64,000 bases of DNA. Source: Megascapheus bottae. Its lineage: Eukaryota; Chordata; Mammalia; Rodentia; Geomyidae. Of the stretch, positions 1 to 12,968 are shown one piece after another. The stretch is taken from contig JANJXV010000004.1 of NCBI GenBank assembly GCA_024803745.1, forward strand, positions 53,696,358 through 53,760,357. Direction: 5' to 3'. The stretch's first letter is position 1; every line of letters begins with the position of its first letter. Position numbers and translations under genes: made by a program. The notes below the pieces were generated by a model. The model was not told the DNA's origin, did not search any database, and worked only from the letters and a program-made list of their open reading frames with translations.

Positions 1-594
1 ATGTTCTAACAATACTGAAGTATTGTAAGGATGAAGTTAACTTGCAAGTAGATTAATTGCCTACTGGAATAAAGAAAAACTATACTACAGCTAATGTTTC
101 GCAGCTAACTAAAAATACCAGATTTAGTTAAAAGGAAAATGTGTCCTATTACTAGGAGGACAATTAGTAAACTTGAACACTATAAAATAACAGTGATTGC
201 ATATATGTTGAAGAACTTAGAAGAAACAAATACAGTGAGAGAAATTTAACCTATAGAAATTCAAGTAAAACTAAAAAATTGGTGTAGAATGAATGAATAG
301 GTTTCTTAGAAGATTAGTTAATTCGGAAGAAAGATGATTGAACTAGAGCATGAGTCAATAGAAATTGTCCTGATTAAAATAGAGGAGGGTAAAACAGCTT
401 GATAATATTCAGTGATCTGTTGGACATTACCAAGCTTTACATGTAGTTAGAGTTGAAGAAGGAGCTTTAAAACTACGTGAAAAGTATCAGGTTCCACTGA
501 TCCCAAAAGGTAAGAATCATAAGCAGGATGAATGCAAAATACACTGTGCCATATCATAATCTATACGAAGTGAAGTAACCCTTTTTCAGATGTG
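1..594. other. Left-end intron, no recognisable element
   Basis: AT-rich sequence inside the intron before w1. No SINE, L1 fragment, exon or promoter-like CpG-rich stretch was recognised, so the gene start is not here. Confidence 0.6.
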
Positions 595-700
595 ATGGTG
601 TATGCCTATATATAATCCTAGTACTTAGGACGTTTAGGAAGAAGAATGCAATTTCAAGGTCAAACCATTGATACCTAGCTAGTCCTTGCCTCAAAAATGT
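595..700 (+). repeat. B1-like SINE monomer, degraded
   Basis: Keeps a diverged B1 head (tggtgtatgcc, then a taatcctagtactta stretch). No right half follows. Confidence 0.45.
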
Positions 701-706
701 AATTGC

Positions 707-915
707 CTGGTGCTGGTGGTTGTAATCCTAGCTGTTCAGCAGGCTGAGATCTGTGGACCTCAGTTTAAAGCCAGGCCAGGCAGGAAAGTCCATGAGACTG
801 TCTCCAAAAAAAAAGTTACACGTGGTACTATGGCTCAAGCGGAAGAACATTAGCCTTGAGCAAAAGATGTTTAAGGATAGAGTTTAGGCCCCGAGTTTAA
901 GGCCCAAGACTTACA
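707..915 (+). repeat. B1-Geo composite SINE
   Basis: B1-like head with tgtaatcctagct and aggctgagatctg, a short A-run, then the right half with tggctcaagcgg. The tail is diverged. Confidence 0.7.
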
Positions 916-951
916 GGAGAAATAAAAAGTAATGTCTTAAAACATGATGGA

Positions 952-1200
952 GGCTGGGTACTGATGGTTGTGTCTATAATCTTATCAACTCCAGAGGCTG
1001 AGATCTGAGAATCTCAAGATTGTTCAAAGCCAGCCTGGGCTGAAAAGTCTTGCCTATCCTATTTCCAATTTACCAGCAAAAAGCTAGAAGTAGAGCTGTG
1101 GCTCAAATGGTATAGCAATAGCCTTGTGCTTTAAAGCTAAGGGACAGAGCTAAGGCTCTTGAGTTTAAGCCCAGAATGTGCACCAAAGAAAAAAAAAAGA
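952..1200 (+). repeat. B1-Geo composite SINE
   Basis: Both halves are present: gaggctgagatctgag, the linker ending ccagcaaaaagctagaag, then gctgtggctcaaatggta and an A-rich tail. It ends about 140 bp before w1. Confidence 0.75.
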
Positions 1201-1336
1201 CATTATAGAGGAGCAAAGATTAAAAAAAAAACTGATGACTTACCAGAAATAACACAATGAGGCAGTATCTTTGAAATAAACTCCTCAAAACTGTGTTTCC
1301 AAATGACTATATGTCATTTTGTGTTATTTCTCTCAG

Positions 1337-1563
1337 ATGTGGACACCTCAAGATCGCCAGAGTATCCTGAATACTTTAGCAGAATTATTCCTGGATAAGG
1401 ACTGTACTATGTTGGTTGGCCGGCAGCTGCGCCCTCTCCTTTTGGATTTGCTAGAAAGGAATGCTGAAGCCATTAAAACCGGAGGCCAAGTCAATCATGA
1501 TCTTCATGAACGTCTCTGCGTATCCATGAGCAAACTTGTGGGTAGCCATCCTGACGTACTCCC
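1337..1563 (+). CDS. Mdn1: Mdn1 exon w1 (probably exon 2), N-terminal domain
   Basis: Codons 1-76, after acceptor tctcag and before donor gtgagt. Encodes the start of the N-terminal domain, including RQLRPLLLDLLERNAEAI. The ATG at the exon start is internal: about 34 N-terminal residues are expected on an upstream exon, and human has Val here. Ends in phase 2 (CC, completed to Pro by w2). The intron after it (2,615 bp) holds a B1-like SINE, an L1 3' end, an IDL-Geo, a B1-Geo and an ID-like monomer. The stretches 1756-1971 and 3806-4178 show nothing recognisable. Confidence 0.95.
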
Positions 1564-4500
1564 GTGAGTAGCAGTTTTATTCACATATTTACATCTCTCT
1601 TGAAGACGATAAAGTCTTCATTCTCTTAAGTTGGGTGTTGTAGTTCATGCCTCTTAGCCAGCACACTGTAATCATAGGCTAACACAGGATGATTGATCTT
1701 GAGTTTCAGGCCAGTCTGACCTTCATAGAAATTACCTTGTCTCAATAATATAATATAAAATAAATTCCTTCTCTCTTAGTAAGTAAAGAAGAGTCTAAGC
1801 TTAGAAGGGAAATAAAGGATAGAAATAAAGCTGTATTATAAAAATAATCACAATGGAATTCATTTACAGCTCTCAGTTCAGAGTGTTTTACTAATTTGTT
1901 TTTAATTAATCATGATAGAGGTGATGTATGGAGGGATTACAATTACATGAGTTACTGAGTAATTTCCTTTTTTATTAATAAAGAATTTATTAACATTAAT
2001 TTTTACATCATATTACAAATGACATGTTTAACGAGTGTTCAAGAAGGGAATCTCTATATACAATTACTGGCACTTAGTTTTTAGAACATAATCAAAGTTA
2101 GACTAAGGGTTTGTATATCATAGATACATATGAGTACATTTCCTCTTATACAGTGTTTTCTATCCCTCATTCTCAGTCTCTGCCTCCTGTCTCCATCCAC
2201 GAGTTATATATTTCAGTTTCATCATTGTCCATTGAGTTCTAATGCTGTACTTTTTCCCCTTGAGTTCTGTGCCTCTTCATACCCTCTGAAAAATACCATA
2301 TATAAGGTGAAGTACACAGGATCATCAAAAACAAAAACAAAAGTCTCTTCTTATTTTGGAGTTCATTTCAGTATTAAATTATTTCAGTTCATTATATTAT
2401 TTTATATAAATATGAAGAGGTACTTGGGCATTCACCTTTGTGTTTCTCTCCTAAGGGTATAGTCTTTGGGACTCAGTGTGTGAGTATCTAGTATCCTGTA
2501 TAATTGGTCCTATCCCAGTGCATTTTAGATCTAATTTCCACATAACAGAGGAAATATGGGCTATTTGTTTCTCTGAGCTTGGCTTACCTCATTTAACATG
2601 ATTTGTTCTAGTTCTCTCCATTTCCCTGCAGATGACATTATTTTACTGTTTGTATAAAATTCCATTGTGTATAGGTACCACAGATTTTCTATCTACTCAT
2701 TTATTATGAGGCATCTATTTGGTCAGTTTCCTTATCTTGGCTATTGTGAATAGTGCAGTAATGAACATGGATGTGCAGGTATCATTGCTATCCTGGCTCA
2801 TCATGTTTAGGGTAGATGCCTAAGCTAATTATTTTTTGCTACTGTTTTTTTTTTTTTTTTTTTTGCCAGTCTTGGGGCTTGAACTCAGGGCCTGAGCACT
2901 GCCTTGGTCTTTCCTCAGTGCTAGCGCTTTACCACTTGAGCCACAGCACCACTTTCTATGTATGTGGTTTGGAGGAATCAAACCTCGGTTTTTGTACGTG
3001 CTAGGTAAGCACTCTACCACTAGGCCAAACTCATGGCTGCTACATTTTTTTTTTTTAAAGTAGTTCTGGGGTTTGAACTCAGGGCCTTCCAATTACTAGG
3101 TAAGTGTTCTACTGAGCCATGCCCTTCAGCCCTTAATTTTTTATTTGCTTTTATTTTTTGAGATAATACCTCACTGTGCAGTCTAGGCTTATCTTGATCT
3201 GGTTATCCTGCCTGTGTCTACTCAGTGCTGGGATTACAAGCATGTACCATTATGCTGAGCATTGGTTTCTTTTAAATATCTGCCATCAGGATGGGTCTGG
3301 AATAATGTTCTATATTGTTTCAAAGATTAGTAAGACAGAGGTCTTAAAGATTCCATGTTAGATGAGTGAGATTTATTTGTTAGGATAACTGGACAGGTAA
3401 AGTAGAAGAGATGTGAAGAGTCGAGTAGAGATAGAGGCAGGGGACACATTTTTGAATTTAGGTCATTTAAGATGAGCTTGGAAAAATTAGAAAGACCCTA
3501 AATTTAAAACAAAATAAGAAGTTAGGTGTTGTTGGCTCATGTTTGTAATCCTAACTATTCAGGAAGCTGAGATCTGAGGATTAGCGCTCGAAGCCAGTCT
3601 AAGCAGAAAGGTTCATTAAACTCTGATGTCTCATAAACTACTCAGAAAAACATGGAGAGTGCTAGCCTTGAGCACAAAGAGGCTCAGAGACAGCATCAGG
3701 GCCCTGAGTTCAAGCTGCTGTACTTGAGCTGGGTGTGTATGTAGTTCAGTAGTAGAACACTTGTCTAACATGTGAGCCCTGGGTTTAGTCCTTAGTACCC
3801 CTTTCCCTATCCTGCTACCCTCCAAATCAGTGTAATAAACAACAACAACAAAAACTGTTACAACTGGATCCTAATGTTTTTATGTATCTAATTTTAAAAT
3901 ATGGTTTATGTAGAATAGTTAAAAAGAGATATCAAAAATTGCTGTGTTTTGAGTTTTTAAATTGAGAAAAGTTCTTCTAACAGTGAGAATACTCTGGTCA
4001 TATGGGTAATCAGTTTGGATTTTTACCTGAGTCAGTTGTCTTATGCTGTGAAACTGGTTCCTAAACTTGGTGACTTTATGTTCTCAGACCCTTAGGACCA
4101 TTATGCTCTCCTATCTCAAGGGTAGATATGTCTGCTGAGTTCTTTGATTCCAACCCATGCTTTTTTTTTCCCTTGAAGGTTTGCCCTTCGATATTTCAAG
4201 GACACCTATCCAGTCTTTCAAAGACTCTTCCTAGAGAGTTCAGATGCTAATCCAGTCCGTTATGGGCGTAGGCGGATGAAACTCCGGGACCTAATGGAAG
4301 CAGCCTACAAGTTTCTGCAGCAAGAGCAGTCTGTTTTCCGGGAGCTCTGGGACTGGAGTGTTTGTGTTCCTCTCCTCAGGAGCCATGACACGTTGGTCCG
4401 CTGGTGGGTAGCTAATTGGACTTTTCCTGTGCTTCTGGCAGGAGCGAGAGTGTAGCAGGTTATATGTGATTGTATTAGGGGAAAACAGGACAAGGAAAAC

Positions 4501-7500
4501 ATTTTGAATTTGTTGTTTTTGTTTCTGGGAATGTTAGTCATGTTTTACCTCCCAGAAAAGTGAGATGATGTGAATGATTTTTTTTTTTTTTGGTCCAAGA
4601 CGGAACTTGAACTTGGTATTTGATGTTTTACTCATTGGCTGGCACTCTTAATCTGAGCCATACCTCCAACTCCCATTTCATATTTCTCTAATTATTCACT
4701 TACCCCTCCCCACTCCGCATTCCCCATCTCAGGACTTGAACCTAAGGGCCTAAAGCTCACATTGAGCTATTATTGCTTACATTGGTACCTTTGAGCCAAG
4801 CCTCCAGTTATAGTACTCTGTTGTAACAATTAAGGATTCCTTTTGTTTTTATTGACTAGTTTTCTTAGTAGCCAACTACAGATAAGCTGGGTTTATTTTT
4901 TTATTTTTCTAGGTACACAGCTAGTTGCCTGGCTTTGGTCACCTGTATGAATGAAGAACACAAGTTATCTTTCCTGAAGAAGATTTTTAGTAGTGATGAA
5001 TTGATCCATTTCAGGTTGAGGTAAGCAAGAGTTTTGTGGAGGTCTTGCTGTGTACTTTTTTTGCTATTAAATAATTGATAAAGCTGGGCACCAGTGGCTA
5101 GACCTATAATCCTAGCTACTCAGGAGGCTGAGATCTGAGGATCACGGTTCAGAGCCAACCCTGGGCAGAAAAGTCCATTAGACTCTTAACTCCAGTTAAC
5201 CACGAGAAAATTGGAAGTGGTGCTGTGACTCTTAAGTGAGAGAGCACTAGTTTTGAACTGAAGAGCTCAGGGACAGCACTGAGACCCAGAGTTCAAGCCC
5301 CATGACCGACCAAAGAAAACCCAGTAATATAATTGATGAGTCTCTCTCTCCTCAGGTTATTAGAAGAGGCGCAGTTGCAGGACTTAGAGAAGGCCTTAGT
5401 TTTGGCCAATCCAGAAGCTTGCCTTTGGCGCAAGGAGAAGGAGCTGCAGTATTTACAAGGACACGTGGTGTCAACCGACCTCTCCTCTAGGGTGACAGCT
5501 GTCTGTGGTGTGGTGCTGCCAAGGCAGCTGCCAGCCTCTGGAGAACAGGTATGTTGGCCTTAGTATGGGGATACATTCCGTCTTCTGAATCCTGTGTGAG
5601 TCATACTGCCTTTGCTAAATTGCTGTTCTGTATTTAGAACTGTTCTTGGGGAAATTCACTTTAGGCCCTCTTCCTTAGTATTCTTTTTGTTTTTGTTTAA
5701 TATGAAACTAGAAACTTGTGATGCCTTAACTTGTGTTGGGCACCATGATGTGTATCTGTAGTCTCAGCTACTCAGTAGACTGAAGCAGATAGATTGTTTA
5801 AGGCCAGCCAGAACAACTTTGAGAGATTCTCGCTCTTAGAGTTTGAATATATAGCTCATGGTGAAGCACTCATTTAATGTGTGAGAGTCCCTGAATTTGA
5901 TTCATAGCAATGCTAAATAAAGCAATCCAAACCAGAAGAAAAAGCTTTAGTAAAACTCTTATATGTATATTTTTGTTTGTTTGATATGGATAATTCTTTG
6001 AAGTTAAGCAACACATAGTGTGATCTCTTATTGATGTAATATGGAAGCAAGATAAGTAGAGGCACTTGGACTGTTCTGTGCCAAACACAGAGCTACACAT
6101 ACATATAGTTTCTGGATTCTTTTCTCTGCTTTTTAGATAAAATCTTGGGAAGTAGCTTTATACTCACAGCCACAGCCATACTGCTTCCACATCCTGAGTA
6201 CCAAGATTGCAGCTGGATACCACCATGCCTAGCTTTCTTACCTCTTTTTCTATCAGTGTGGAAAGCTAGAATGTGACTATGGTTTCATACTATGCTCAGA
6301 TCTTACAGATTATACATCTGAAACCATTGAGAGCCAGTCTGTTTTCCCTTAGCATTCTTCAGTTGTCACTATGATCAACTTCACCCACTTTTCCTCTTGG
6401 AACAAGTCTTAGGTCATTTAAACCATTAGTTTCTGGCCAGTACATTTTTTTTTAATGGAGGAAATTTAAAGGGAGCTGCGTAGAGGAAAACATACATGTC
6501 AAAAATGTTTTTAGTGCTGAGTGTGGTGGTTCACATCTGTATTCTATTTGGACAGTAGAGACTAGAAGATCAGAGAGAGAATTGTGTACCTAAAATCAGT
6601 TCCAGCAAAGTTCTTGAAACCGTTCTTGAAACATTCCTTTTTTTTTTTGGCCAATCCTGGGCATGACCTCAGGGCCTGGGCACTATCCTTGGGCTTTCCT
6701 CAAGGTTAGTATTCTAGCTTGAGCCACTGCACCACTTCTAGCTTTTTCTATGTATGTGGTACTAGGAATCGAACCTGGGTCTTCGTGCATGCTAGGCAGG
6801 CACTTTACTACTAGGCCAAACTCCCGGCCCTGTTCTTGAAACCTTTCTTAAAAGCATTAACACAGGGTTGGGAGAGTTTAAGAGGTAGAGGACGTGTCTA
6901 ACATCAGTGAAATCCTCAGTACTGGAAATTAAAAATGTGCAGTGATTGCTTAGAAATTGAATATATTTGTCTGTATAATCACTACAAAGAAATCAGCACT
7001 TTCAGAGTCCTTTGTGCTTTTATCCTGTCACAAAGATCTACTCCTGACCCCTGTCATTCCTACACCCTTCATCCTATGTCTCCATCTTGCAACCATTATT
7101 TTAATAAATTAGTTTTGGAGCTTTACGTTTGAATGTGACGGTAATTCTGGTGTTTAGAAGCTATATATCTGCCAGGGAAGAAGTGCAGAATGTACATGCA
7201 TGTTATGAAATTACTGAGAACAGCCCTGAGGAAATTTCAAGAACAAATACCTATCTTTAGGGTGTCAAACCATAGCCAGTGTTTGGGAATTACAACCTCT
7301 TTAAAATAAAAAAATTATAGCCTCTTATAGTAGGGTTGCATGTGTAGCTCAGTCATAAGAGTGCAAGGGGCCCTGAGTTTAACCTCTAGTGCGCACACAC
7401 ACAAACAAAAACAACTAATACCATAGAAAAGTCATTAACAGGGCGGGGAGTTTGGCCTAGTGGTTAAAGTGCTTGCCTAGTATGCATGAAGACCCGGGTT

Positions 7501-8526
7501 CGATTCCTCGGTACCACATAGAAAAAAGCTGGAAGTGGTGCTGAGGCTCAAGTGGTAGAGCTGTATCCTTGAGAAAGTCCAAGGACAGTGCTCAGGCCCT
7601 GGGCTCAAGCCCAGGACTGGCAAAAAAAAAAAAGAAAAAAGGAAAAAAAGAAAAGTCATTAACAATTCTATTTTTCCTAAAGTTCTTTTATGACCATGTG
7701 TATTATGTTATTATTTAGAAATTATAATTGTAAAATTATAAACTGACTGCTTATGGCTTATTCCCCTAATCCTAACTACTCAGGAGGCTGAGATCTGAGG
7801 ATCACCAAACCGGGGCAAGAAAGTTCTTGAAACTCTTAGCTTCTCCAATTAACTACCAGAAAGCTGGAACTGGTGATGTGGCTCAAGTGATACACAGTAA
7901 GCTGAAGAGCTCAGGGACAGTGCCCAGGCACAGAGTTGAAGCCCTATGACCGACCCCCCCCCCCAAAAAAAAAGGAAAAAATTGTAATTATTTGCACATA
8001 GTATTTACTATTAAGTTAATGTGTAAGTATTCATGTTTTTGTGCAACTAGTCTCAAACTTTCTCTTCTTGTGAAACTTAATGCATTGTTACTACTTAAAG
8101 CAGTTACATTATTTACTACTTTTAGCTTTTTTTTTTTTTTTTTTTTTTGCCAGTCCTGTGGCTTGAACTTAGGTCCTGAGTAATGTCATTGGACTTTCTC
8201 AAGGCTACACTTGAGCCTCAGCACCACTTCTGGTGTTTTCTATGTATGTGGTACCAAGGGATCAAGCCTGGGTTTTTGTTCATGCTAGGCAAGCACTCTA
8301 CCACTACGCCAAACTCCAGGCCCTACTTTTAACCTTTTGAGGTCAAAAGTATATTCCAAAGTAGAAAAGACTGGTGAGTGAATCCTATACCCACCTTCAC
8401 TTATCAATTCATGATCACTTCCTCCATATTTCTATATAGTTTCCCTTACTTTGAAACAATTTCCAATTATTTTATACCTAAATTATTTCAGTATGTGTCT
8501 CCAAAACACACACACACACACACACA

Positions 8527-8565
<39 letters not shown>

Positions 8566-11500
8566 TTCAGGGCTTAGCATAGAGCTCTTTTGAAGAGTGT
8601 TTATCAGGCATGTTCAAGTCTTTGGGTTTGATCTTTGTTATACAAAACAAAAACAAAAAAGGACTTAAACCAATATACCTGAAGAGTGTGAATCTACTAA
8701 TTTAATAATGTGTGCTTAGTCTTTTTATGTTTCATCAGTTATTTCACTAAGGTCCATGTCCTCATTTTTCTCTTGGGTGAGTGAGTATGTTTGTGTGCAT
8801 GTGTGCAGAGATCCATCCCAGCATCTTGTGCATGATGAGCACACTAAGTCACATACTCAGCCCCTATACTACTACTTTTTTCTTTTTTTCAATACTGGAA
8901 TTCTAGCTCTAGGACTCAAAACTTCCTAGTACTCTAGCCATGTTCCCAGAGAGGAAAATCAAAATCACCAACTTTAGCGTCTCCTTATATATACCTTCAT
9001 GCCCAAATTCTTTTTTCCTTTGTTGGTAGTGGACCTTGAGCTCTGGGCAGCCTGTCATTTCAGCCACATCTCCAACCCTAGCATCTCAGATTTTGGAAGC
9101 TATTCTTTATAATTCATTTAGGAATTTGACTTCCCTTTCCTCAGTCAAAAAGTAGAAAGCAAAAACTCTTATTCTTACCTGATGTTATAGCTTAAATACT
9201 AGTAATTTATTCATTAAGACTTACCAGGGTCAATGGAAACATTGTAGGAGGTAACTTGTGTCCTTTAAGGGAAGGACTCCTGCTGAAATGTTTTTGATTT
9301 CTCACTTGCTTTCCTTAGGCAGGTAACAGGAGTTCTTCACGTGAACAGGAACTGGCTCTTCGGTCTTACGTGTTGGTCGAATCTGCCTGCAAAAATCTTC
9401 AGACCCTAGCTATGGCAGTGGCTTCTCATCATGCTGTGTTGTTGGAAGGACCAGTTGGATGTGGCAAAACTTCCTTAGTTGAATACTTAGCTGCAATGAC
9501 AGGTAGAAGAAAGCCTCCACAGCTTCTCAAAGTCCAGCTTGGTGATCAGACTGATAGTAAGGTAATTTACAATGGCAGGTGTTGGTGGTTTGCATGATTG
9601 TACATATTGGCATTCAAATGTTCCTGCTAGTGGAATATAGAATAGTTATTGTTCTTGGGCCAGGAGTGTGTCATAGTTTTATAGTGCTTGCCTAGCATGC
9701 ATGAAGCCCTAGGTTCAGTTCCTTGGTACAGCATACATAGAAAAAGCCAGAAGCAGTGCTGTGGCTCAGGAGTAGAGTGCTTAAATAAGCCTAGGCCCTG
9801 AGTTCAAACCCTGGGATAAATTTTAAAAAAAGAATGATTATTGCTCTTGTTCATAATTTTTGAGACAAGTGAACCAAGTACCTATTTTTCCCTGTTGAAG
9901 TTTTTGTTTTTTGCCAGTCTTGGGGCTTAAACTCAGGGTCTGAGCACTGTCTTTGGACTTTCTCAAAGCTAGAGCTCTATAACTTAAGCCACAGCATCAC
10001 GACTGGTTTTTTCTGTGTATGTGGTACCAAAGAATCGAACCCAGGTCTTATGCATGCTAGGCAGGCACTCTACCACTATGCCAAACTCCTGGCCCCCTGT
10101 TGAATTTAACAGATTTAATAAAGGATGTAGCATTAGTAACTTAGGCATGTGCTTTCATGAATTACTTTTACAGATGCTATTGGGGATGTATCGTTGCACA
10201 GATGTTCCTGGAGAGTTTGTGTGGCAGCCTGGCACCCTGACACAGGCGGCCACAAAGGGTCACTGGATTCTTCTGGAGGATATTGATTATGCCCCTTTAG
10301 ATGTGGTATGTCATGTTCTTAAATTGTTGCTTCTAAATTTTTGGGGGGGCATTGCGGATGGGGGTATCTGTTTTGAACCTTGACTCTTTATGCCTTAGCC
10401 TCCTGAATTTTTAGGATATCATACAAGTGAACCATTGGCTCTTGGCTTGAAAATACTTTTCTTTCTATTTCTTTTATTTTCTTCCTTTCCCTCCCTTTTC
10501 CACTTCCATCCTTTTTTTTTTTTTTTTTTTACTTTACTAGGCTATAAATTCACAACCTGTACTTTCTTTCATTCATTAATTTATAAATTTATTTTTGTGG
10601 GTCATGGTGCTTGAACTCTCGGCCTGGGTGCTGTCCTTGAGCTCTTCAGCTCAAGGCTACCTCCCTATCCCTGAGTCACATCCCCGGTTCTTATTTTCTA
10701 GTGAGTAATTGGAGATAAGAGTCTTACATTCTTTTGTGCCTGGGCTGGCTTTGAACAGTGATTCTCAGATCTCAACCTCCTGAATAGCTAGAATTACAGG
10801 TGTGAGCCACTGTACCCAGCTTTCTTTTACATATATAATATATTAATATATAATGAATATATAATATACATTATATTAATATAAATATTATATAATATAT
10901 ATATATTTTTTCCTTTTTTGGTTGGTCGTGAGGCTTGAACTCTCAGGGCTTGGGCACTGTCCCTGAGTCTTTTTTTTTTTTTTTTTTTTTTTTTTTTGCC
11001 AGTCTTGGGCTTAAGCTCAGGGCCTGAGCACTGTCCTTGGACTTTCTCGAGGCTAGAGCTCTACCACTTGAGCCTCAGCACCATTTCCGGCTTTTTTCTA
11101 TGTATGTGGTACCGAGGAATCGAACCCGGGTCTTCGTGCATGCTAGGCAAGCACGTTACCACTAAGCCAAACTCCTGGCCCCTGTTTCTGAGTCTTTTCA
11201 CTCAAGGCTAAGGCTCTATCATTTTGAACCACAAGGCCACTTTCAGTTTTCTGGTAATTAGAAATAAGAGTTTCATGGACTTCCCCTTCTGAGCTAGCTT
11301 TGCACCAGATCCTCAGATCTCAGCCTGTTGTTCAGTTAGGACTACAGGTGTGAGCCTTCTGTGACCTACCCTTAGATTCTTAGTTTTGTTTATTTTTGTT
11401 TGTTTTTTCTTTTCTTTTTTTTTTAACAGACAAGCATTTGAAATTAGGGTCCATGAACTTATCTTTGCTTCTATGCAATGTCACTAAATACACACCTAAT

Positions 11501-12912
11501 ATTCCAACACTTAGGAGGCTAGGAGAGGAGAAACAAAGAGTTGTAGGCTAGTCTAGGATACAAAGCAAATTTCATGCCAGCCTGAGCGTATATAAGGAGA
11601 ATTATTCTAAAAAAAATAAAAAGACAAATAACAATCATACAAAATTCATATCCAGTGTTTGTTTTTGTTCTGAGGTGAATCTTGATATATAGTATAGGCA
11701 AATTCATATTCTTGGAAAGCCTCTGAAAGTAGTTATGTAGTCACATGAAAACAGCTCAAACAGATTACATACATACATTCTCTATAAAATAAGAAACCAG
11801 CCAAGTAATTCAAGACACTAAATTACATAAGAGAGATGAGCATATGTGAACCTTCTACAAAATAGTATGTGCATTCAAACACCAGATAATCTCTATTCAC
11901 TTTCTTTGTGTGCTTAGGCTAGTTTGGAATGTGGTTCAGACTGTGTTTCTAGGATGACAGGCTTGCTTATACCATCTTGCTCAGCATTTGTTTAGTTGAG
12001 ATGGGATCTCAAATTTTATGGTGAGCAGTTATAAATCAGGAAAAAAAGGAAAAGGAAAACAGAAGAAAACCTTGAATAAATACTCCTTGGCTGAAGACAC
12101 TAGTTAAGTTTTGCTATCTCCTTTACCCCCTATTTTTTTTCTTTCTTTTCTAATGTTGCCCTTACCTTTTTATTTTTATTTTTATTTATTTTTTATGTCC
12201 TATAAACATATCAGTTTATGAAATAAAACATTATGATTATAGAGTCATAGGTTTTTTTTGTCTATATAGTTATGTTTGTATTTCCATTACCATGTCCATA
12301 GCTTTGGGTATGCAGTTATTAAGTCCTCGCTCTTGTACACTTTGGATTTAATAACCGCATATTAAGGATACCATGCGCCTTTTGTTCCTTAGGTCTTGAC
12401 TTCTCACTCAGCATGATTTGCTGTAGATTCATCCACTTCCCTGTGAATGCCATTATTTTATCTTGTCTGTTGGCTATGTTGGCTATTTTTTTCTTTCTTT
12501 TCTAATGTTGCCCTTACCTTTTTATTTTTATTTATTTTTTTACATTTTATTGTTGGGGTAATATATAGAGGGGTTACAGTTACATTCGTCACGTAGTGGG
12601 GCATTACTTGGTGCACATTGATACCCCTTCTCATGTTTTGTCCGTGTTTCCCTTCCTCCACCCTGTTGGAGTTTTTTTTTTTTTTTTTTTTCTTGGTGTT
12701 GCGGGAGGTAAACTCAGGGCCTTAATGCTTTACTATTGAAGTATTCCTTTAGCCCATTTTGATTTAGTTTTTTTCACATATGATCTCACTCATATGGTTG
12801 TGCTGGCTCTCCTTAAAGCTTTTTTTTTTTTTTCCTGTGGGTTATGGGGCTTGAATGCTGTCCCTGAGCTCTTCAGCTCAAGGCTACCATTCTACCCCTT
12901 GAGCCACAACCC

Positions 12913-12968
<56 letters not shown>

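Noticed and set aside
1337..1339. ATG at the start of exon w1 as the translation start
   Set aside because: It directly follows a good acceptor (tctcag), human midasin has about 34 residues upstream, and no promoter-like sequence lies before it.
7439..7520. Possible tRNA gene (A box and B box present)
   Set aside because: It is the ID-like head of a SINE with linker and A-tail; no cloverleaf with a proper anticodon arm was found.
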